Below the pieces are notes generated by a model, which saw nothing but the letters and a program-made list of their open reading frames with translations, was not told where the DNA came from and made no database searches. A program made the translations under genes and the position numbers. A stretch of 64,000 nt of DNA from Rubrimonas cliftonensis (GTDB lineage Bacteria > Pseudomonadota > Alphaproteobacteria > Rhodobacterales > Rhodobacteraceae). The stretch covers positions 372,001 to 436,000 of the forward strand of contig NZ_FNQM01000002.1 of assembly GCF_900107585.1 (NCBI RefSeq), read 5' to 3'. Positions 63,572-64,000 of this stretch are shown in pieces. The stretch's first letter is position 1. Every line of letters begins with the position of its first letter.

Positions 63572-63728
63572 TCTTCGACCTTTCCCGCGCATCGAGCGCG
63601 TCGAGTTCACGCCGGGCGCGGCGCGCCTCGACGAGGCTGAACCAGACCAGCGCGCCCATCACCGTCGCCGTCACCGCGTAGGCCGCGATCACGGAGTCCC
63701 AATGCGCGCCCTCCGCCAGAAAGCCCAT
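63564..63728 (-). CDS. ccmD: Haem exporter protein CcmD
   Basis: 54-aa single-helix protein: MGFLAEGAHWDSVIAAYAVT, one membrane segment, then the basic tail ARRARRELDALDARE. Size, topology and position between ccmC and ccmG identify it. ATG 63728 overlaps the ccmC stop (TGATG region); the GTG at 63731 is an alternative. Confidence 0.9.
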   Translation of the reverse strand: MGFLAEGAHWDSVIAAYAVTATVMGALVWFSLVEARRARRELDALDARERSKNG

Positions 63729-64000
63729 CACGCCGTCTCCATCGCCGCGCGGCGCAGCTTGAGCGCGCGCGCGCGCCGCAGCCGGATCTCGGTGCGCGCA
63801 CGCAGGAGCACCAGCGCGATGAAGAAGGCGTAGAAGCCGGCGATGGTGACAAGCAGCGGCCAGTAGAACACGTCCGCCACGTTGGTCTCCGCGTCGAGCG
63901 AGAGCGAGGCGGGCTGATGCAGCGTCTGGTCGCCGAAGATCTCCACCGCATAGCGCGACAGGAAGGCGAAGACGACGCCCGTCAGGCAGAGCACGCCCGA
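63728..64000 (-). CDS. ccmC: Haem exporter permease CcmC, C-terminal part (cut by window end)
   Basis: The last 90 codons of CcmC. FLSRYAVEIFGDQTLHQPAS is the periplasmic loop after the WWD region, followed by a final helix VTIAGFYAFFIALVLL and a basic cytoplasmic tail. The gene runs off the right edge, where its N-terminus and WWD motif must lie. Handles haem transfer to CcmE. Confidence 0.88.
   Translation of the reverse strand, partial: SGVLCLTGVVFAFLSRYAVEIFGDQTLHQPASLSLDAETNVADVFYWPLLVTIAGFYAFFIALVLLRARTEIRLRRARALKLRRAAMETA

Overview
The window reads as a chromosomal segment of a very GC-rich alphaproteobacterium (GC about 70% by eye, codon third positions almost all G or C). The Rhodobacterales or a close relative fit best. 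Supporting signs are the cckA-recA-alaS neighbourhood with a GTTC-N7-GTTC SOS box before recA, the yceD-rpmF-plsX-fabH-ihfA-merR string, a VPLPA-CTERM secreted protein, DUF6505/DUF6494/DUF4444-type genes, and TRAP and tripartite tricarboxylate transporters. I saw no rRNA, tRNA, CRISPR array, insertion sequence or phage gene. Both ends cut genes: a DppF/OppF-type ATPase at the left and ccmC at the right.

Layout. 1-950: end of a peptide-type ABC transporter and a coupled micro-ORF. 1140-3581 (minus): an ECF sigma factor, a one-TM anti-sigma factor and a lipoprotein-like subtilase. 3829-15631: a catabolic region with two FadR-type GntR regulators, each divergent from metabolic genes (CaiB CoA-transferase, crotonase fold, thioesterase, class-V PLP enzyme; SDR and AbrB-like permease). 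Between them is a tctCBA importer with an LDH2-type dehydrogenase. Both regulator promoters carry the same TGTCAACA operator core, so the region may be one regulon. 15850-17252: a coupled von Willebrand A / DnaJ pair. 17317-22829: gyrB, a LysE exporter, recF and dnaN, without dnaA. 22954-31038: gamma-glutamyltransferase, an ETF-beta methyltransferase-like protein, DUF2794, a periplasmic nucleotidase, an alanine symporter with a universal stress protein, and xylulokinase. 31551-39082: an RsmB-like methyltransferase, cckA, recA and alaS. 39336-43592: a decayed gene, a retropepsin-like protease, an ABC-F protein, a MaoC-like protein, a MerR regulator and ihfA. 43693-47422: fabH, plsX, rpmF, yceD and a divergent BamE-like lipoprotein. 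47479-54737: an MFS permease, a thioesterase, urocanase (hutU) and a TRAP transporter. 54786-60177: DUF454, pyruvate carboxylase, a small monooxygenase and the VPLPA-CTERM protein. 60401-64000: DUF6505, a biotin/lipoate-ligase-like protein, Mrp, DUF6494 and ccmG-ccmD-ccmC.

Most of the window is housekeeping. Two regions look least ordinary. The first is the sigma/anti-sigma/subtilase operon, where the periplasmic part of the anti-sigma factor resembles a subtilase propeptide. The second is the 4.2-15.6 kb regulon, whose crotonase-like and SDR-like enzymes both lack the usual catalytic residues. Non-coding structure includes three copies of a roughly 60-bp intergenic repeat at gene 3' ends, a 134-bp inverted-repeat element between hutU and the TRAP genes, and several strong terminator hairpins between genes.
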